Positions 63,234-64,000 of a stretch of DNA of 64,000 bases are shown piece after piece (position 1 is the first letter of the stretch; each line of letters begins with the position of its first letter). The stretch is from Moraxella porci DSM 25326 (GTDB taxonomy: Bacteria > Pseudomonadota > Gammaproteobacteria > Pseudomonadales > Moraxellaceae): positions 1 to 64,000 of the forward strand of contig NZ_MUYV01000011.1 of the NCBI RefSeq assembly GCF_002014855.1, given 5' to 3'. A program made the position numbers and the translations under genes. The notes under the pieces are model-generated. The model did no database searches, had not been told where the DNA came from, and saw nothing but the letters and a program-made list of their open reading frames with translations.

Positions 63234-64000
63234 ATGTCTGCACTTGCTTTATACATCGATGGCGGCTATGTCAATGCCACAAGCAACAAAACCTTTGACA
63301 CCATCAACCCTGCCACAGGCGAAGTGATCGCAAGCATCCAATCAGCCTCGCAAGATGACATCAACAAAGCCGTCGAATCCGCCAAAGCAGGCCAAAAAGT
63401 CTGGGCAAGTATGACTGCTGTGGAGCGCAGCCGCATTTTATTAAAGGCGGTGGCGATTTTGCGCGAGCGTAACGATGCGCTTGCCAAGCTTGAGACCGCC
63501 GATACAGGCAAGGCCATCAGCGAGACTGGCACGGTGGACATCGTCACAGGCGCCGATGTGCTTGAGTATTATGCTGGACTGGCTGCGGCTGTTGAGGGCA
63601 TTCAGGTGCCGCTGCGCGAATCGAGCTTTTTTTATACTCGCCGTGAGCCTTTGGGCGTGGTGGCAGGCATTGGTGCATGGAACTATCCCATCCAAATCGC
63701 CCTATGGAAATCCGCGCCTGCACTGGCCGCGGGCAATGCGATGATATTTAAGCCAAGCGAAGTGACGCCACTGACCGCGCTAAAGCTTGCTGAGATCTAC
63801 ACCGAAGCTGGCGTGCCTGATGGCGTGTTTAATGTGGTGCAAGGCGGTGGTGATGTCGGCGCAATGCTCACCAACCATCCCGACATTGAAAAAATCTCTT
63901 TTACAGGCAGCGTACCGACTGGCAAAAAAGTGATGGCCGGTGCAGCCAGCTCATCTTTAAAAGAAGTGACCATGGAGCTGGGCGGCAAATCACCGCTCAT
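63234..64000 (+). CDS. betB: Betaine aldehyde dehydrogenase BetB (partial)
   Basis: BetB oxidises betaine aldehyde to the osmoprotectant glycine betaine with NAD(P). The first 255 residues are visible, and the gene runs off the right edge. The start [13 protein letters not shown] has AAGGA 8 bp upstream. Cofactor-binding parts [24 protein letters not shown] and [12 protein letters not shown], then the [12 protein letters not shown] loop and the active-site Glu in MELGGKSPL, are present; the catalytic Cys lies beyond the window. The divergent betT supports the choline pathway assignment. Confidence 0.92.
   Translation, partial: MSALALYIDGGYVNATSNKTFDTINPATGEVIASIQSASQDDINKAVESAKAGQKVWASMTAVERSRILLKAVAILRERNDALAKLETADTGKAISETGTVDIVTGADVLEYYAGLAAAVEGIQVPLRESSFFYTRREPLGVVAGIGAWNYPIQIALWKSAPALAAGNAMIFKPSEVTPLTALKLAEIYTEAGVPDGVFNVVQGGGDVGAMLTNHPDIEKISFTGSVPTGKKVMAGAASSSLKEVTMELGGKSPL

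Noticed and set aside
1-64000. Search for tRNA, rRNA, CRISPR arrays, insertion sequences, phage genes or restriction and defence systems
   Set aside because: By eye I found no cloverleaf sequences, regular spacer arrays, transposase motifs, integrases or known defence gene sets. A covariance-model or profile search would be needed to exclude small RNAs.

Overview
The window looks like a piece of a gammaproteobacterial chromosome from the Moraxellaceae, most likely a Moraxella-type organism. This is inferred from gene content and order (trimeric autotransporter next to a secreted outer-membrane-type gene, pheST plus ihfA, hisIE-tatABC, pilBCD-coaE, classical argA, zipA) and from a moderate to low GC content with AT-rich gaps. 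No rRNA, tRNA, CRISPR array, complete insertion sequence, integrase or phage gene was seen. Most of the window is housekeeping DNA with small accessory patches between conserved blocks.

Layout. 1-3831: a large trimeric autotransporter adhesin and the first codons of a secreted downstream partner. 4.3-9 kb: cysM and an exonuclease gene, a decayed vapBC toxin-antitoxin pair, a TauE/SafE exporter and rlmD. 9-10.7 kb: an ArsR regulator and an old-yellow-enzyme gene broken by one nonsense codon, with two matching palindromes. 10.7-14 kb: a WG-repeat secreted protein lying between the 3' end of a DEAD-box helicase gene and a second copy of that 3' end. 14.4-18.8 kb: relA, mutM, zipA. 19-25 kb: translation block (rpmE2, ihfA, pheT, pheS, rplT, rpmI). 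25-28.4 kb: ynfA, hisIE, tatABC and a DUF4298 gene. 28.4-36 kb: a membrane-anchored FMN glutamate-synthase-like protein, a GntR regulator, an FBH1-like helicase, dusC, a MazG-like protein and an SbmA/YddA-like ABC transporter.

36-42.6 kb is a siderophore uptake locus on the minus strand: binding lipoprotein, two permeases, ATPase and a TonB-dependent receptor. The receptor has its own promoter with a good Fur box over the start site. 42.7-52.5 kb: a lipoprotein, argA, gltS, purL, a DUF2799 lipoprotein and a Bcr/CflA-type efflux pump. 52.7-57.3 kb: pilB, pilC, pilD and coaE, which link type IV pilus assembly to CoA synthesis in the usual order. The pilD product lacks the normal cysteine motif. 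57.3-60.7 kb is an accessory block: a Tat-exported lactate-oxidase-like flavoenzyme, a secreted metallo-beta-lactamase-fold protein, gene remnants, and an in-frame chimera ending in a second copy of the coaE 3' end. 60.7-64 kb: choline transporter betT and the start of betB, which together import choline and oxidise betaine aldehyde to glycine betaine.

The most unusual observation is that two unrelated accessory blocks (10.8-12.0 kb and 57.3-60.7 kb) have the same architecture: host gene, cargo, then a direct repeat of the host gene's 3' end followed by a hairpin. No integrase is present. This suggests homology-assisted capture of cargo at gene 3' ends, possibly during natural transformation. 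That mechanism is an inference.
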